A stretch of 64,000 nucleotides of DNA from Persicaria tinctoria (GCA_037127255.1 JBANSL010000004.1:10850001-10914000); one strand, 5' to 3'; counted from the stretch's first letter, positions 1 to 11,450 are shown. Numbers and translations are program-made. The notes: a model not told the origin generated them from the sequence alone.

Positions 1-200
1 GTAATTGCAATCTGAAATTGAACGGAGAAAAAGCAAATCTAAGCAAAACTGAACGAATTAGGGCTAGAAGAGGAGAGAAATTCGAGAGCACCGTACCTTT
101 TTCGTCGATTGGAGCCATCGCCATGAGGATAGAGAAAGAACTCGACGAATCGGAACTTTTGGAGATTTCGGAGCATTGAAAAATCGGGATCTGGTGACAC

Positions 201-486
201 GAGACCGACCACCACACACACCCTCCACCAAGCCCCCCGACGAACACCATCGGCAACCACTCAGATCCGGGAACCAATAGCTCGGACAAGCGGCGGCGGA
301 GAAACCCTTACCAACGCCCAGATCTGAGAAAAAGGCAAGAGCGAGGGAGAGGAGAGAGAACAGCAACCCCAGAGCGCTAGAGCCCACCTCCGGCCAGATC
401 CAGGCCGAGACCGACCACCACACACCCCCTCCACCAAGCCCCCCGGCGAACACCATCGGCAACCACTCAGATCCGGGAACCAATAG
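201..486. repeat. 80-bp direct duplication in GC-rich non-coding DNA
   Basis: An 80-bp segment at 201-280 recurs at 407-486 with only a few changes; both start GAGACCGACCACCACACAC and end GGGAACCAATAG. The sequence between and around them is C-rich. Open frames on the minus strand here follow composition and contain no domain I recognise. It resembles the GC-rich leader of a retroelement, but I cannot assign it. Confidence 0.8.
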
Positions 487-1248
487 AAAAGATAATGGAA
501 ATCCCCCCCGACGGCGACCAGATCTGTAATTTAATTTATTTTTTTTGGGCATAATAACCTAGGATAGCAGGTTGTGGGGGTGTTAACCTGGACATTTTTG
601 CAAATTTGGGGAAAATATGGTATTTTTGCCAAATTTTCCAAAACGATGGTATTTTTGCAAAGATTTTTGAAAAAGTGGTATTTAGTACCATTTCCTCTTG
701 AATTATTGATATAAAGCATGCATCTTTTCTTCTTTGTTATTGAGATTTTGCATTTAAAACAACGACTTATCTTCAAAATTGCCTTCCACTCCGGTTCTTC
801 GTAATAAATCTCCATTTGAGGTTTTGAGGTTGTTTTTTTATGAAGCTTCTCTATTATGATTTTCTAAAAGTCTTTGGTGTCCCATCTTCGTTCTTACTAT
901 ACCCACAAACTCTCCTTCTACTTTACTCGCATTGTGTTCTGTAGAGGATTAAGAAATTAAAAATGGAGCTGTCAAGTGAAGATCTCAGATTTGTGAATGG
1001 AGAAAAATGGAACCGAAAACCTTGGAGAAGAAGCCAAGGTGCTAATGAATTCTTGCGTTCAATACAAAATGAATCTACAAATACCAATTGTTCACAATTC
1101 AAGCTTAAATACTCCATTTTATTCTACCCGAGTTTGTTAGCTATAGAGGTTCAAAACACTGCGTTTTGCCTCTTTAGTTTGTTGTTAAACTTAACAACTT
1201 ATTTGAGCAGCTAACATGCTCTAACCTCTACATGTTCCTTGGTTATAG
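487..1248. other. AT-rich stretch, no gene seen
   Basis: This stretch has short repeated phrases such as GGTATTTTTGC near 609-660 and no open frame with a recognisable domain. Short frames of 64-94 codons on either strand are no better than chance. I see no RNA gene or regulatory site that I can defend. Confidence 0.6.
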
Positions 1249-1257
1249 CTCCAATTA

Positions 1258-1663
1258 GAGTTGACAATTCGGGTGATTCGGTCGAGTTCAGATCGATCAA
1301 ATTCGGGTCGGGTCAAGTCGGATCAAATTTCTGCGTCGGACTTGGTCGGGTCGCGATAAAAATGAATATAAGATTGGTAATATTGGAATTTTACATATGA
1401 GGAGTTCTTTCAACATTTTTTAATAAAAAATAATTGTTCAAGGATATTCGGTTCAGGTCTAGTTCGGGTCGGGTCTGGTTTGAGTCGGATGACTCGGATC
1501 TGGGTTGAGTTGAGTTTGTCTGTATTCGGGTATCGGGTCAATATCGGTCGGGTTCGGTTTCTGGTTCAAGTTATGCACAACGCTAAATTTTCGAGTTCGG
1601 TCGAGTTTCGATTCATATGAGTCGTCGGATTTCTCAGATCAAGTCAGATATTGCCAGCTCTAA
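1258..1663. mobile_element. MULE-like MITE with GGTCGGGT-rich interior
   Basis: The 406-bp segment is flanked by the 9-bp repeat CTCCAATTA (1249-1257 and 1664-1672). Its ends are imperfectly inverted: GAGTTGACAAT on the left, and GAGCTGGCAAT when the right end is read on the other strand. The inside is made of degenerate GGTCGGGTC/TTCGGGTC phrases. A 9-bp target duplication with inverted ends fits a non-autonomous Mutator-like element. There is no coding sequence. The superfamily call rests only on duplication length. Confidence 0.65.
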
Positions 1664-2096
1664 CTCCAATTATCGGGGTTTGTCTTGATTTTTCATGAAG
1701 ATTCATGTCCTTTCTCTAATAATAACGGGCCTGCTACCTCTATTCTTGCATCCCATCGACCTCTCTCCTTTAATAGTCTATCCACACATTGGGCTTGAGC
1801 CCAATTAGCCCAGTCCACCCTTGGAAGAAGTCAGTCCAACTCCCACTGATGAGTTGAACCCAACCATGTCCTTGCTATATGAAAGTGCTCCCTTTTTTTT
1901 TTTTTGAACTGGTAAATATATATAAGATGGGTGTAACCAAGTTACAAAAGCACGGAGACCATACTAAGGGTCTCGTGGAAAAATACAACGGACTAGACTA
2001 CGCAAAAGTGTCCCCAAAAAACTCCTCTCTCAAGAATATCTATCGACATCACCACCCTTTACACCCAATTCTCTAAACTGTATGTGCCCAACCCCT

Positions 2097-5000
2097 CTAA
2101 CTCATCAATCTTCTCACCCAAGCTTTTTCTACCCTACTCCTACACTTACACTTGATGGAGATTCTGTTTCTGCAAGCTTTTATGATCTCCATGGCACACT
2201 CTGCCCGGTTGCATTGTGCACCCATGAAGATCATCCGGTTCCTGGTCCTCCAAGTCGTGTACACGAAAGAGCACAGGACCAACAACTTGCCTTGAAACAT
2301 AGCTCCCTTCCTCTTCCCTTCTGGCTCTCTCTCGAACCATTGCATCCACTCGTGAAGGGTGCCAAATCTCACACCCACGCCAAGCCAATCACATACCTTG
2401 TTCTGTATATCCCTGACCACTCTGCAATCGAACCAGAGATGGTCCTCAGTTTCTTCCTCCTCCTTGCAGAATGGGCACCAGGCTGCATCAGGTCCTAACC
2501 AATTCTTAATAACACGTCCAGTTTGGAGCCGTTTCCTCACAGCTAGCCATGTAATAAAGGACCAACGTCTGCACTGGGCACGTTTCCAAATAAAAATGCC
2601 CCAAGCGCACTGCTCTCTATGGTCTCTAACCATCTCGTACACTTTCGTGTTGGATAGCCCTCCACTAGGATGAAGAAGGGAGCTTCAAACAAGCGTACCA
2701 TGGGGCTGCAGAAGCATCTGTATTTCATCTCTCACTCCAAGTAGCTCCTTCCAAGCCCACGAGTCGTCAACCTTAGGGCCAACATCCCATATAGAATTCC
2801 CTCTGAGCAAATTCTGATTTGCCCATCTCACCCATACACACTCTTTCTGAGCTTCGATGTCACATAAGAGTTTAGCAAAGACACTCTTGTTCCACCCGAG
2901 TATCTCTTTGATGTCCAAACCGCCCTCCTCAAACGGTTTTGTAACATCCTTCCAAGCAACAAGGTTTCTGCCTCCTTCTGTAGTGCCTTTCCAAAGGAAA
3001 TTGCGTTGTATCTTATTCAGCTTATCAATCACGCCTCTCGGCATCAAGATGGACTGACTCCAGAACGATATGATTCCCCCGAAGACAGCTTTCAGCAATT
3101 GCATTCTACCAGCATAAGAGAGTTTTCTTGTTGACCAGTTTTGTACATATCGACCACACTTCTCCGTCAGATCACTATATTCGTGCAGAGATATCCTTTT
3201 AGAATATAGCGGCATGCCAAGATAGCGAACTGGAAGTTGCCCCTCTTGGAAGCCAAGCACTCGGGATATTTCCTCTGCTACACCAGTATCGACTCCAGCA
3301 AAGTAGATGGTACTCTTATCTTCATTTGCTCGGAGCCCGGATGCATCAAAGAACTTATCAAGAGCCCTCTTTATCACTTGCACTGATTGCAAATCAGCAC
3401 GACAAAATATAAGTAAATCATCTGCAAAGGCCAGATGCACCAACCTCATTCTCTTGCATTTCGGATGGAACTAGAACTCAGGGCATGCCGTCTCCTCTAT
3501 CAGAATACGATTACACATTTCCATGCAAAGTACAAATAAGTATGGCGATAGAGGATCGCCCTGCCTTAGTCCTCTCCTCTCTCTGAAATACCCCTCTGGT
3601 GCTCCGTTTATGATGATTGAGAAGGCAGTGGAAGTCACACATTCCACCACCAAGTCCACCATCTTCGCAGGGAAGTGTAGCTGTTGTAGGGTGAAGCGAA
3701 TAAATTTCCAGCTAACGTAATCGTATGCCTTTTGAAGATCAACCTTAATCGTGCATCTTGGTGTAACTCTCTTAGTTCCATATCCTCTTACCACTTCCAA
3801 AGCAACTGCATTATTATGTGATAATGTTCTCCCCGGAACAAACGCACCCTAACAATCAGACACCAAATAGCTCAAAGAGTTCTTGATTCTGGCAACCAGA
3901 AGTTTACTTACCATTTTCATAACTGTATTACAGCATGAGATAGGGCGCAAGTCTTTCACCAAAGTTGGGTTGTTAACCTTTGGAAGGAGAGAAACAAACG
4001 TAGCATTTATTTGCTTGAGAATCTTCCCGTTACGAAAAATCTCCTTTATAGCAGCACAAACGTCTCCCCCAACAATACTCCAACAGCTCTTGAAAAACTG
4101 GCTTCCAAAACCGTCAGGGCTGGGAGACTTGTTTGCTCCAATTGCCCAAGCAGATTTTTGGATCTCCTCATTGCATTGTTCTAAAAATCGCGCCTAGGTG
4201 CCGCCTGGGCACCGCCTAGGCACTAGGCGACCCCCCTCCGCCTAGAGCTAAATGGCCGCCTAAGCACGCCTAGGCGTCCGTCTCGACCGCCTGGGTGCCG
4301 CCTAGGCGCTAGGCGGCCCCTCACCGCCTAGGATCCGCCTAGCGCTTTTTAGAACACTGCCTCATTGGTTGGCATTATGCACATTCCTTCTGCATCTGCA
4401 TTACTCACAACAACCCCTTCTATGATATTCGACATAGAAGCCAGGATATGGGCCTTGATTTCTTCTTCATCCTCCATCAGTCTACCCGAGTCATTCTGCA
4501 TCACATGGATAGCGTTCCTTGCCCTCCTTTCCTTCATGCTTCTATAAAACATAGATGAGGTTTCTTCTCCCATCGAAATCCAATGGAGTTTGGCCCGCTG
4601 TGTGACCAATCTGATATGCCTGGCGACATTTTTTCGGAGCCTTTCCTCCACTTCAGACTCTAAGGCAATCAAACCGACATTCCCCATCTCTGTCTGTAGC
4701 TGAATTTGGATCTCATGCAAGCTCTGTTTATCTAATTTAATCTGAGTTTGTAATTCCGGAAACCTCGCCCTATCCCATGTCTTTAGATTCTTCTTAACAC
4801 TCTTAAGCTTACACACCAAACTGAACTGCTTCGAGCCTTCGAGCTGCTGATGCCACGCACTCTGTACAAGTGCCATGAATTCCGGCTCCTTAGTCCATAA
4901 ATTTTTAAACTTGAAGGGGTATCTTCTTCTATTATTTGCATTCCTCACATTCAATATGGTTGGAGAATGATCAGAGCATCCAGGAGTACCGCAGTATGCA

Positions 5001-5752
5001 CTCGTTTGTTCTAACAAATCCAACCAAGCATCATTAACCAACACCCTATCCAGCTTCTTTTCCTTCCTATCTTCCCCACTCTGTTTGTTTGTCCATGTGA
5101 ATTGAGTGCCCTAGTATTTCAGATCAGTGAGGCCACATATCATCATTTCATTTCGAAGTTCCTCAAAAATATCCCTGCGCGGAATCTTTACTAGCCATCT
5201 CTCTTCCATACTTAGGACACAATTAAAATCACCCATAACAGCCCAAGGTTAATTGACAGCAGCGGCAATCGTGTACAATTCAGTCCACATCTCCTCTCTT
5301 TCCCTTCTTGTATTTGCGCCATACACAAACGAAGCGATACAGCTGAACTTGCCATCCACTGTACTTACTTCACAGTGCACCACTTGTCTGTGCAGCCTTT
5401 TGACATTAACATCCATAATTAAGGGGTTCCAAGATAACCAAATACGCCCTTTCTCTGCCCCTTGTCCATTAATCACATGCTTCCATCCTTTCATCAAACT
5501 TCGTTTCACTTCTTCTATGTTTCTTTCGAGCATTTTCGTTTCCAAGAACGCAACAAGCGAAATGTCATTTTCAAAAATGTAGGAGGTTATAATACTATTT
5601 TTTATTTCGTCGTTGAACCCCCTCACGTTCCATGCTGCAATACGGATTCTATCCATGACATTTCTACTGCTGGGTGCTACGCCCATCTGAGTTCTGCCCT
5701 TGTGTGGTATCTTCCACATCCACATCAGCTTCACCTGCATCCTTATTTCCAT
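2097..5752 (-). pseudogene. LINE ORF2 remnant: endonuclease, reverse transcriptase, zf-RVT
   Basis: Pieces appear in the expected order on the minus strand. The APE-type endonuclease starts near 5650 with IRIAAWNVRGFND and continues past a TAA near 5252 to WAVMGDFN. A second stop lies near 5113, just before GTQFTWTN. The 4349-5044 frame carries the endonuclease end (GCSDHSP) and the linker. Reverse transcriptase motifs follow: RPISCCN near 3920, RRGLRQGDPLSPYLF near 3570 and FADDLLIF near 3420. The last piece (2097-2642) is a zf-RVT domain with CPFC...H...C. At least two nonsense codons, frameshifts and a MITE insertion at 4174-4359 make the protein non-functional. In a living element it would nick DNA and reverse-transcribe the LINE RNA. 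Confidence 0.9.
4174..4359. mobile_element. hAT-type MITE inside LINE ORF2
   Basis: The 186-bp insert is flanked by the perfect 8-bp repeat CCTCATTG (4166-4173 and 4360-4367). Its ends are inverted repeats: CATTGTTCTAAAAA on the left and CAGTGTTCTAAAAA read inward from the right. An 8-bp duplication with CA(G)TG ends is characteristic of hAT elements. The interior is built from CGCCTAGGCG palindromes and codes for nothing. Removing it and one duplication restores continuity of the LINE, so it landed after the LINE. Confidence 0.9.
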
Positions 5753-7094
5753 TAGTACTCAGCACTGTAAACTTCCTCCCATTGATGTTAACCATGCATG
5801 AACTTGCATTAGCCTCTTTACTAAGCGATCTTGTGTTCGGTCTGCTCTTAGCTGCGTGTTTTTTGACAACTTTGGACCACGAGGATTCCTCTTCATTGCA
5901 TTTTTTCTGAACATCACTAGTAGACATTTTGCTGCTGTCGCCGTTCTCCCTGCTTTGTTCACTGTCTTTACTGCTGTTGCTTCCCTTCTCAGTGCATTCT
6001 CGTTGTTCTGTACTCTGCATTTCTAAATTACAACCATTCTTTGCTACTCCATCCTCCTTTTTTCCAACATTCTGAATCTCTTTCTCTTCTTCTGTGACGG
6101 TCTCCTCAGTATTTCTCACAACCGATTTCCATGTCAATTTGTTTCCCCCGACTGTTCTATCAACTTTGTGAATTTCAGGAGTTTTATGAAACTTGCAACG
6201 ATCCTGCACATGGCCAAAACTCATACAGGTGTGACAGATTGGTGGTTTCCATTCGAAAACCACCTTTTGCATCTTCACCTGATCACAATCATCAACCAAT
6301 TCAATATCCTTACAAAGAGCTTCCTCTGCTGAAACCTCAATAAGCAATCGGGCATACGACACTTTCAGACACTCTTCAGTGCATTCGTCCATACAGATCG
6401 GCTTACCAACAACACTCCCAATCTTCCCTAAAACATGGAAATTGAAGTAACTAGGGTCCAGATCAGGAAGACAGACCCACAACGGGACTCTCTCAAACGC
6501 CTCCCAGCTAACCTTCATCCCAGGCGTCCAGATTTTGAGCAGAATAGGCCTCGTCCCAGCAAAGTGCCAAGGACCATGCGACAGAACCCAATCTCGATCC
6601 TCTACGCTCGAAAATCTGAACAGAAAAACCCCATTCTCTTTTGTACTGATTCTCAGTTCCTCAACTTTCCAGTTTTCAACGACAAATCCTCTCAGAGCAC
6701 GAAACTGAACGGGGACACCTGGAATCACCCCTATCAAGGTTGCTTCCCAGTCTCTACGCGCAGCCCCGATATCCTCTTTGGTGATTTTCACTCTGCCCTT
6801 TACAACATCTTCATGAAATTTCAAAGGTTCTGCTCTCCTTATGTTCCTATTTTCACTGAATAGACTCGCAAAAGATCTCCTTGTAGCAGCACCCATGGGA
6901 GGCGGCGCAGAGGTTTTCATCAGATCTACAGATCTGGGCTCCTCTTCCGCTTTCCCTTTGCCCTTTTCGTCCTCTGAGAACCGACGCTCCTCTGTCCTAG
7001 CCTTTCCCTCTTTCTCAGTTTCGCCCTTGTTCGACCCTCGTTTCCATCTAGGGATATCGGCGCCGGCCGGCATGGAGATCGTGGGGGTGACCAT
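5664..7094 (-). CDS. LINE ORF1, nucleic-acid-binding protein (DUF4283 plus CCHC knuckle)
   Basis: This is an uninterrupted 476-codon frame. The N-terminus is charged and low complexity. Residues of about 100-250 resemble the DUF4283 domain seen in plant LINE ORF1 proteins, with the stretch containing RDWVLSHGPWHF typical of it. A zinc knuckle CHTCMSFGHVQDRC (CX2CX4HX4C) follows near residue 290. The C-terminal third is rich in Glu, Lys and Ser. Such proteins bind the element's RNA to form the retrotransposition particle. The frame overlaps the start of the ORF2 frame by about 90 bases. Unlike ORF2 it has no stop codon, so it could still be translated, although the element as a whole is dead. 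The start chosen is the first ATG of the open frame; a later ATG cannot be ruled out. Confidence 0.85.
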   Translation of the reverse strand: MVTPTISMPAGADIPRWKRGSNKGETEKEGKARTEERRFSEDEKGKGKAEEEPRSVDLMKTSAPPPMGAATRRSFASLFSENRNIRRAEPLKFHEDVVKGRVKITKEDIGAARRDWEATLIGVIPGVPVQFRALRGFVVENWKVEELRISTKENGVFLFRFSSVEDRDWVLSHGPWHFAGTRPILLKIWTPGMKVSWEAFERVPLWVCLPDLDPSYFNFHVLGKIGSVVGKPICMDECTEECLKVSYARLLIEVSAEEALCKDIELVDDCDQVKMQKVVFEWKPPICHTCMSFGHVQDRCKFHKTPEIHKVDRTVGGNKLTWKSVVRNTEETVTEEEKEIQNVGKKEDGVAKNGCNLEMQSTEQRECTEKGSNSSKDSEQSRENGDSSKMSTSDVQKKCNEEESSWSKVVKKHAAKSRPNTRSLSKEANASSCMVNINGRKFTVLSTNGNKDAGEADVDVEDTTQGQNSDGRSTQQ

Positions 7095-7205
7095 GGTGGC
7101 GGTGACGGGCTGCAGCCCTCACTCGAGGTAGTACGGACGCGATAATGGGATTGTACGGACTCTCTCTCTCTTTTTAGGTCACGGGAAACTGAAAGTGCTC
7201 CCTTT

Positions 7206-7760
7206 GATGATCCCTTGTTATACAAAAGCATTGTTGGAAGCCTGCAATATTGGCAAGTTGTTAAGCGAATCCTTTATTATAGCTCAATGCCACATCTTCC
7301 ATTAAATTTCACATCTTTGTTGTTTGTGACTCTCAGCTCCATGCCTTTTTCGACTCCGATTGGGCAGGTGATGTTCATGATTGTCGCTCTACTAGAGTGT
7401 ATTGTATTTTATATGTCAATAATCTTATATCCTGAAGTTTGAAGCTGAGTATATTAGCTTGGCCCTTGCAACCTATGAGACTCTGGATGCATACTTTACT
7501 TGTTGAACTTCGAATCTTCCTTCGCCATCCACCTATCCTTTGGTGTGACAATCTTGGCGCTACCTACTTAGCCGTCAACCCTGGACTTCATCATCGCATA
7601 AATTAAGCATATTCCCATCGACTATCATTTCGTCGGGTGCAAGCAAAATCACTTCAGGTAGTGTTCAGAACCTCCGAAGCTCAAATTACATACATCATGA
7701 TTCATGATGAAGCCTTTAAGCATCTCCCAAATATCTTCAACTGCTCTGTTTGAACTTACG
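7206..7760 (+). pseudogene. Ty1-copia RNase H remnant, broken by the LINE
   Basis: Three frames of the plus strand give Copia RNase H signatures: DPLLYKSIVGSLQY at about 7205-7246, FFDSDWAGD near 7350, and EAEYISLALATYE near 7443-7480, then WCDNLGATYLA. Frameshifts and an internal deletion (GSLQY runs straight into the VKRIL motif) show it is dead. The LINE at 1896-7190 inserted just upstream, and proline/serine-rich coding-like sequence at about 1730-1880 may be the detached part. This is only a fragment of a pol gene. Confidence 0.8.
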
Positions 7761-7929
7761 CTTGAACCGAGGGATAGTAACACCAGCCCAATGACAACTC
7801 TACTTTAGCCCAAATAGTTCATGTAATTTAGGCCCAATATGTATAATACAAAATGGGTGGTTCTATAAGAAGACATTGTATTTCCCTGCAAATCCATTAA
7901 ACAATAAGAAAGAACCCCCTACAACATTT
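7761..7929. other. Probable 3' end or LTR of the Copia remnant
   Basis: Sequence after the RNase H remnant includes AGCCCA/GGCCCA phrases and ends in CCTACAACA before an AT-rich fold-back element. Its position is where a 3' LTR would lie, but no second copy is present in the window, so LTR status is inferred from position only. Confidence 0.35.
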
Positions 7930-7930
7930 G

Positions 7931-8210
7931 GTGCACAAAGTGCACTGCTAAATTGTTTGAAATATAATTTTATTTTGAAAAAAATTTAAAAAAAAATTAT
8001 ATTTGTTTTTTCAAAATTTATAAAAAATTCTGCTTTAAAAATATATATAATTAACAGATTCGATTATATTAGTTTATACTTTTTGCATTTTTTTAAAACA
8101 TAATTTTCTATGATAAAAACTTATAAACATATATAAATAAGTTTATGAAATACAAATATAATTTAAATTTTTTTCAAGATAAAATTATAATCTAAATAAT
8201 TAATGCACCG
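7931..8210. mobile_element. AT-rich fold-back element (MITE-like)
   Basis: The left arm (about 7940-7990, from GTGCACTGCTAAATTG to TTTTGAAAAAAATTT) pairs with the right arm (about 8163-8207, starting AAATTTTTTTCAAGATAAAA), giving roughly 40 bp of inverted repeat with few mismatches. Both arms end in GTGCA. The middle is A/T homopolymer-like. No clear target duplication was found, so the exact borders and superfamily are open. Confidence 0.55.
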
Positions 8211-8261
8211 AGTGTAATACGGAGGTGATCCGTACTGCCATTTGAAAATTGGGCTTTTTGT

Positions 8262-8447
8262 TTTTTGATCTTAGTCCAGTTCGATCGACTCAGTCGCTCT
8301 ACATCTGGATCGGGTACTGTATGGCCCATTTAAGGGGTTGACCCTCCCACTCACAAGCGACTCCTCCATGTTTCCAAGGGGATTCGAACTTCGAACCTCT
8401 TGGCATGGGATGTAGCCCCACAACCACTACACCAACTTGTGATTGGT
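8262..8447 (-). mobile_element. tRNA-derived SINE
   Basis: Reading the minus strand, the element starts near 8447 with a pol III A box region (GTTGGTGTAGTGGTTGTGG) followed about 30 bases later by a B box (GTTCGAATCCC), as in a tRNA gene. It ends in an A-rich tail (AAAAAACAAAAA) near 8261. The 10-bp repeat GGCTTTTTGT at 8252-8261 and 8448-8457 flanks it as a target duplication. Length and structure are those of a plant SINE. The body after the B box has no tRNA structure. Confidence 0.85.
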
Positions 8448-8457
8448 GGCTTTTTGT

Positions 8458-9082
8458 AATACAGGGCTTTTAATCTCTAAAAATGATGACGTACAAAACT
8501 GGGAGTATATGATTTGTGTAATTAAATTCAATGTATACAATTGTACGTACATATTAATTATATACTCCGTAGTATGTTCACAAATCACAAACAAACACGT
8601 AAAGATGAATGTAATTTAGATGGATGAATGAGAGTAAACGTGTTGATAAAAGATCGAGGCTATGTGGTGTTTCATATATTTCCGTGAAGTGCACGCTCTG
8701 TGGTTTCTTGTTTAGCGCGTTAACGTTATGCGTCTTGTTGTTTAACCAACGCGTGGAGGTTTTGTTTGTGTACTTCTTTCTATAGTTTGAATTTCGACAC
8801 AAGTGTACGTTGAAATGGATTCTAACTTGGGAGTAATGTTTTTGGATTACATTTTGACTGGCCTTAGCGATAAACTTGTCTGCGAAAGGAATTATAGTTC
8901 TGTAAACTTAGACAAATTATTAAGGAATTAAGACCAATAGTTGGTATTCTTTTTGCTAGTCTTGAAATTTTATACTATATTACTATATTACATATTTTTG
9001 GTTTTATTTCTAAAATAGATATCTACATGATGTCCATATTTTTAGTCATGTTTTATGGTGTTTAATTGAGTCAATTTGAATT
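8458..9082. other. AT-rich intergenic DNA, nothing recognised
   Basis: There are only short frames (longest 74 codons on the minus strand, 8578-8802) without domain signals. No repeat of note was found. Confidence 0.6.
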
Positions 9083-9792
9083 ACTTTTGTAATACATAAA
9101 TCTGCATCCCGATCCTTACCGGTGTCGATCGATCTTCCTGCATAGATTAGAAGAGGAAGAGGCAGGATTCGCTCTCGGAGGAGCCTCCGACGCTCAAGTC
9201 AGGATTGTGTTGGCCGATCGAGAAGCCTCTGTAAACCCTAGTAGATCACCTATATATATAATGGAATTAGGGTTTGATTAGGGTTCACCTCGTAAATGAC
9301 GATTATGCCCCTGGATCTTTTATCGAATTACTATTGCTTTATCAATTGCCCCTCAGATTTCCTTATCACGATCTAGTGATGAGGGAAGACAAATAATTTG
9401 ATACTCTTCAATTGTTATGATCAAAGATCACCAGTAATGTTTGCCCCTAGTCTTCGTTGTATCCTGCAAGCTTTAGCATTCTCAATCGAATAACACAGTA
9501 TAGTGTAACTAGCGCATTGTTAACTAATTAACCGAAAGTTACGTTACTGCTCGAAATGATTAGATGGATTTTTTGTCATAAAAGAGAAACAGTGTCAGTT
9601 GATGACATTATTGCTTAAATTTTATTTACGATTGACAATTTGATTGTTTTCATTGAGGTTGATCATTTCGCCTTAAATGACACTCTTATGGCTTGATTTT
9701 GACTTTTGTTGGCCCTTAACGGGGTTATTATGGCTTAAAATTGGCTTGAAGTGGTTGTAAGTGACGATTATTTGACCATAAGGGGCGATCTA

Positions 9793-10327
9793 TTGGCCTT
9801 GATTGACATTTCATTGGCCTTGATTGACATTTCATTGGCCTTGATTGGCGTTATATTGGCCTTGAGTGGCGTTCTATTGGCCTTGATTGGCGTTCTATTG
9901 GCCTTGATTGACATTTCATTGGCCTTGATTGGCGTTATATTGGCCTTGAGTGGCGTTCTATTGGCCTTGATTGGCGTTCCATTAGCCACGAGTGGCGATC
10001 CATTGGCAATGAGTGGCGATTCTTTTGGCCTTAAGTGGCGATCCATTGGCCATGAGTGGCGATTCTTTTGGCCTTAAGTGGTGTTCTGTTGGCCTGAAAT
10101 TGGCGATCTTTTGGCCTTAAGCGGCGTTCTCGTGGCCTGAAATCGGCGATCTTTTGGCCTTAAGTGGCGTTCTCGTGGCCTGAAATCGGCGATCTTTTGG
10201 CCTTAAGTGGCATACTAGTGGCCTGAAATCGGCGATCTTTTGGCCATGAGTGGCGATTCTGTTGGCCATGAGTGACGATTTGTTGGTCATGAGTGACGAT
10301 CTATTGGCCTTGAGCAGCGATTCGTTA
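9793..10327. repeat. 21-bp minisatellite, about 25 units
   Basis: Units read TTGGCCTTGATTGACATTTCA or TTGGCCTTGAGTGGCGTTCTA and degenerate variants. The 21-bp (seven-codon) period keeps frames open on both strands over long stretches: a Leu-Ala-Leu-Ile repeat on plus (9751-10077) and a Lys-Ala-Asn repeat on minus (9768-10046). The open frames follow from the period and are not evidence of a gene. Homogeneity is greatest at about 9793-9985 and declines to the right. Confidence 0.92.
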
Positions 10328-10659
10328 ATTGTTTTTTTTAACATATAATGTTGTTCGATATATAGATGCACATATAAGCATTTCAAGAATTGATATGTCA
10401 CCGATGGAATTAATCAAATTAATCATGTAATATGATTAACTAAAGAGTAAACTTTTCTTAAAAAATAGGACATATAGGACTTAGCTTTTGGGTCTCATAT
10501 ACTGGACCGGTCGGGCACGATGCATTGAACTTCCAAGTGAGATATCTTGCCTCATGAAAGTTGAGCCTTTTTCCGCAATTATCTTAATTGCATAAACTGA
10601 GATGCAATTTCCAAGAACTTCGGGATGATTTCGTAATTAATCCGAATTTGCAACATAAG

Positions 10660-11450
10660 CCATCGTCTTATTCGATCCGTAGGGTTTGTAGCAGGCGGCG
10701 GCGCAGGATTTCGAAGCGGCGTCCACGACCCATTGTCCCTCCTTTGACCTTGAGCTCGACGGCGGCGTAGGATTCCGCGGGCGCTTGACCTATTGACGTC
10801 GATCATAGTCCGGTAAAGGCTCGATGGAGGTCCAACGACAATGGCGTGGATGCGACAAACCATAGGTGGGGTGGCACTGCACGGCGGCGCGACGTACTTG
10901 GAGCCCGCCCGGAGAGGCGGCGTTGTGGTCTCGGCATGGTCCTGCGATTTTGTAGAGTGCAATTTGGAGGTCGAGAGGGCTATGCGAATTGGACGATGAT
11001 ACCGTTGTTGCCCGGTTGCGACTCGATGACAAAGGCGATCGAGGTTGGGTAGGTGGAGACGCTCCTGGTTGCGATTAGCGGCTGAGGTGTAGTTGTGGCA
11101 AGCCCACCAACGTCAACCTCGATGGTGGAGAAACGGTGGTGTCCCGAAGAGGAGTTCGGAATCGGTGTCTATGGTGCAAGCCCCAACCAGATCCCATCGG
11201 ATTCGCACATCGAGAGATGGAGGAGGTCGGAATCGGCGGCTATACCCGCGACTAGGGTTTATGGGCGACGACGAGAAGCACTCCTCAGGATCCGACGCTT
11301 CCTGATTTGTGGGTGAATGGGAGCGGAGGTCAATCGATGGAGGCACCCCTCAGGATCGATCCGCCGCTTCATCCCGCCTCACAATTAATCGATCTTCATT
11401 GTTTTGTTGATTGAGAGATCCGATCTCCAGACTTTTTGATCGAATCCCCA
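10660..11450. other. GC-rich internal segment of the LTR element
   Basis: This is a high-GC stretch unlike the AT-rich flanks, with overlapping short frames on both strands (for example 11095-11316 plus and 11113-11346 minus) and phrases like GGCGGCGGCG. It may be captured gene leader sequence, but no domain is recognisable. Confidence 0.4.

Larger units (their letters stand above)
1896..7190 (-). mobile_element. L1-type LINE, full length but decayed
   Basis: The element is bounded by a perfect 15-bp target duplication, GAAAGTGCTCCCTTT, at 1881-1895 and 7191-7205. A T-run at 1893-1905, the poly(A) tail on the minus strand, follows the left copy. Reading on the minus strand it holds an ORF1 with a zinc knuckle, then an ORF2 with endonuclease, reverse transcriptase and a C-terminal zinc-binding domain. 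This is the layout of plant L1 LINEs. About 5.3 kb from 5' end to tail suggests little or no 5' truncation. It sits inside a Copia-like remnant and was later hit by a small hAT MITE at 4174-4359. Confidence 0.93.

Noticed and set aside
1258..1663. Telomere-like GGGTC repeats
   Set aside because: Not the plant TTTAGGG unit, degenerate, and bounded by a 9-bp target duplication.
9751..10077. 108-codon hydrophobic repeat protein
   Set aside because: Created by a 21-bp minisatellite; the opposite strand is equally open.
9793..10327. CRISPR-like array
   Set aside because: Head-to-tail degenerate units with no spacers, in a plant nuclear LTR element.
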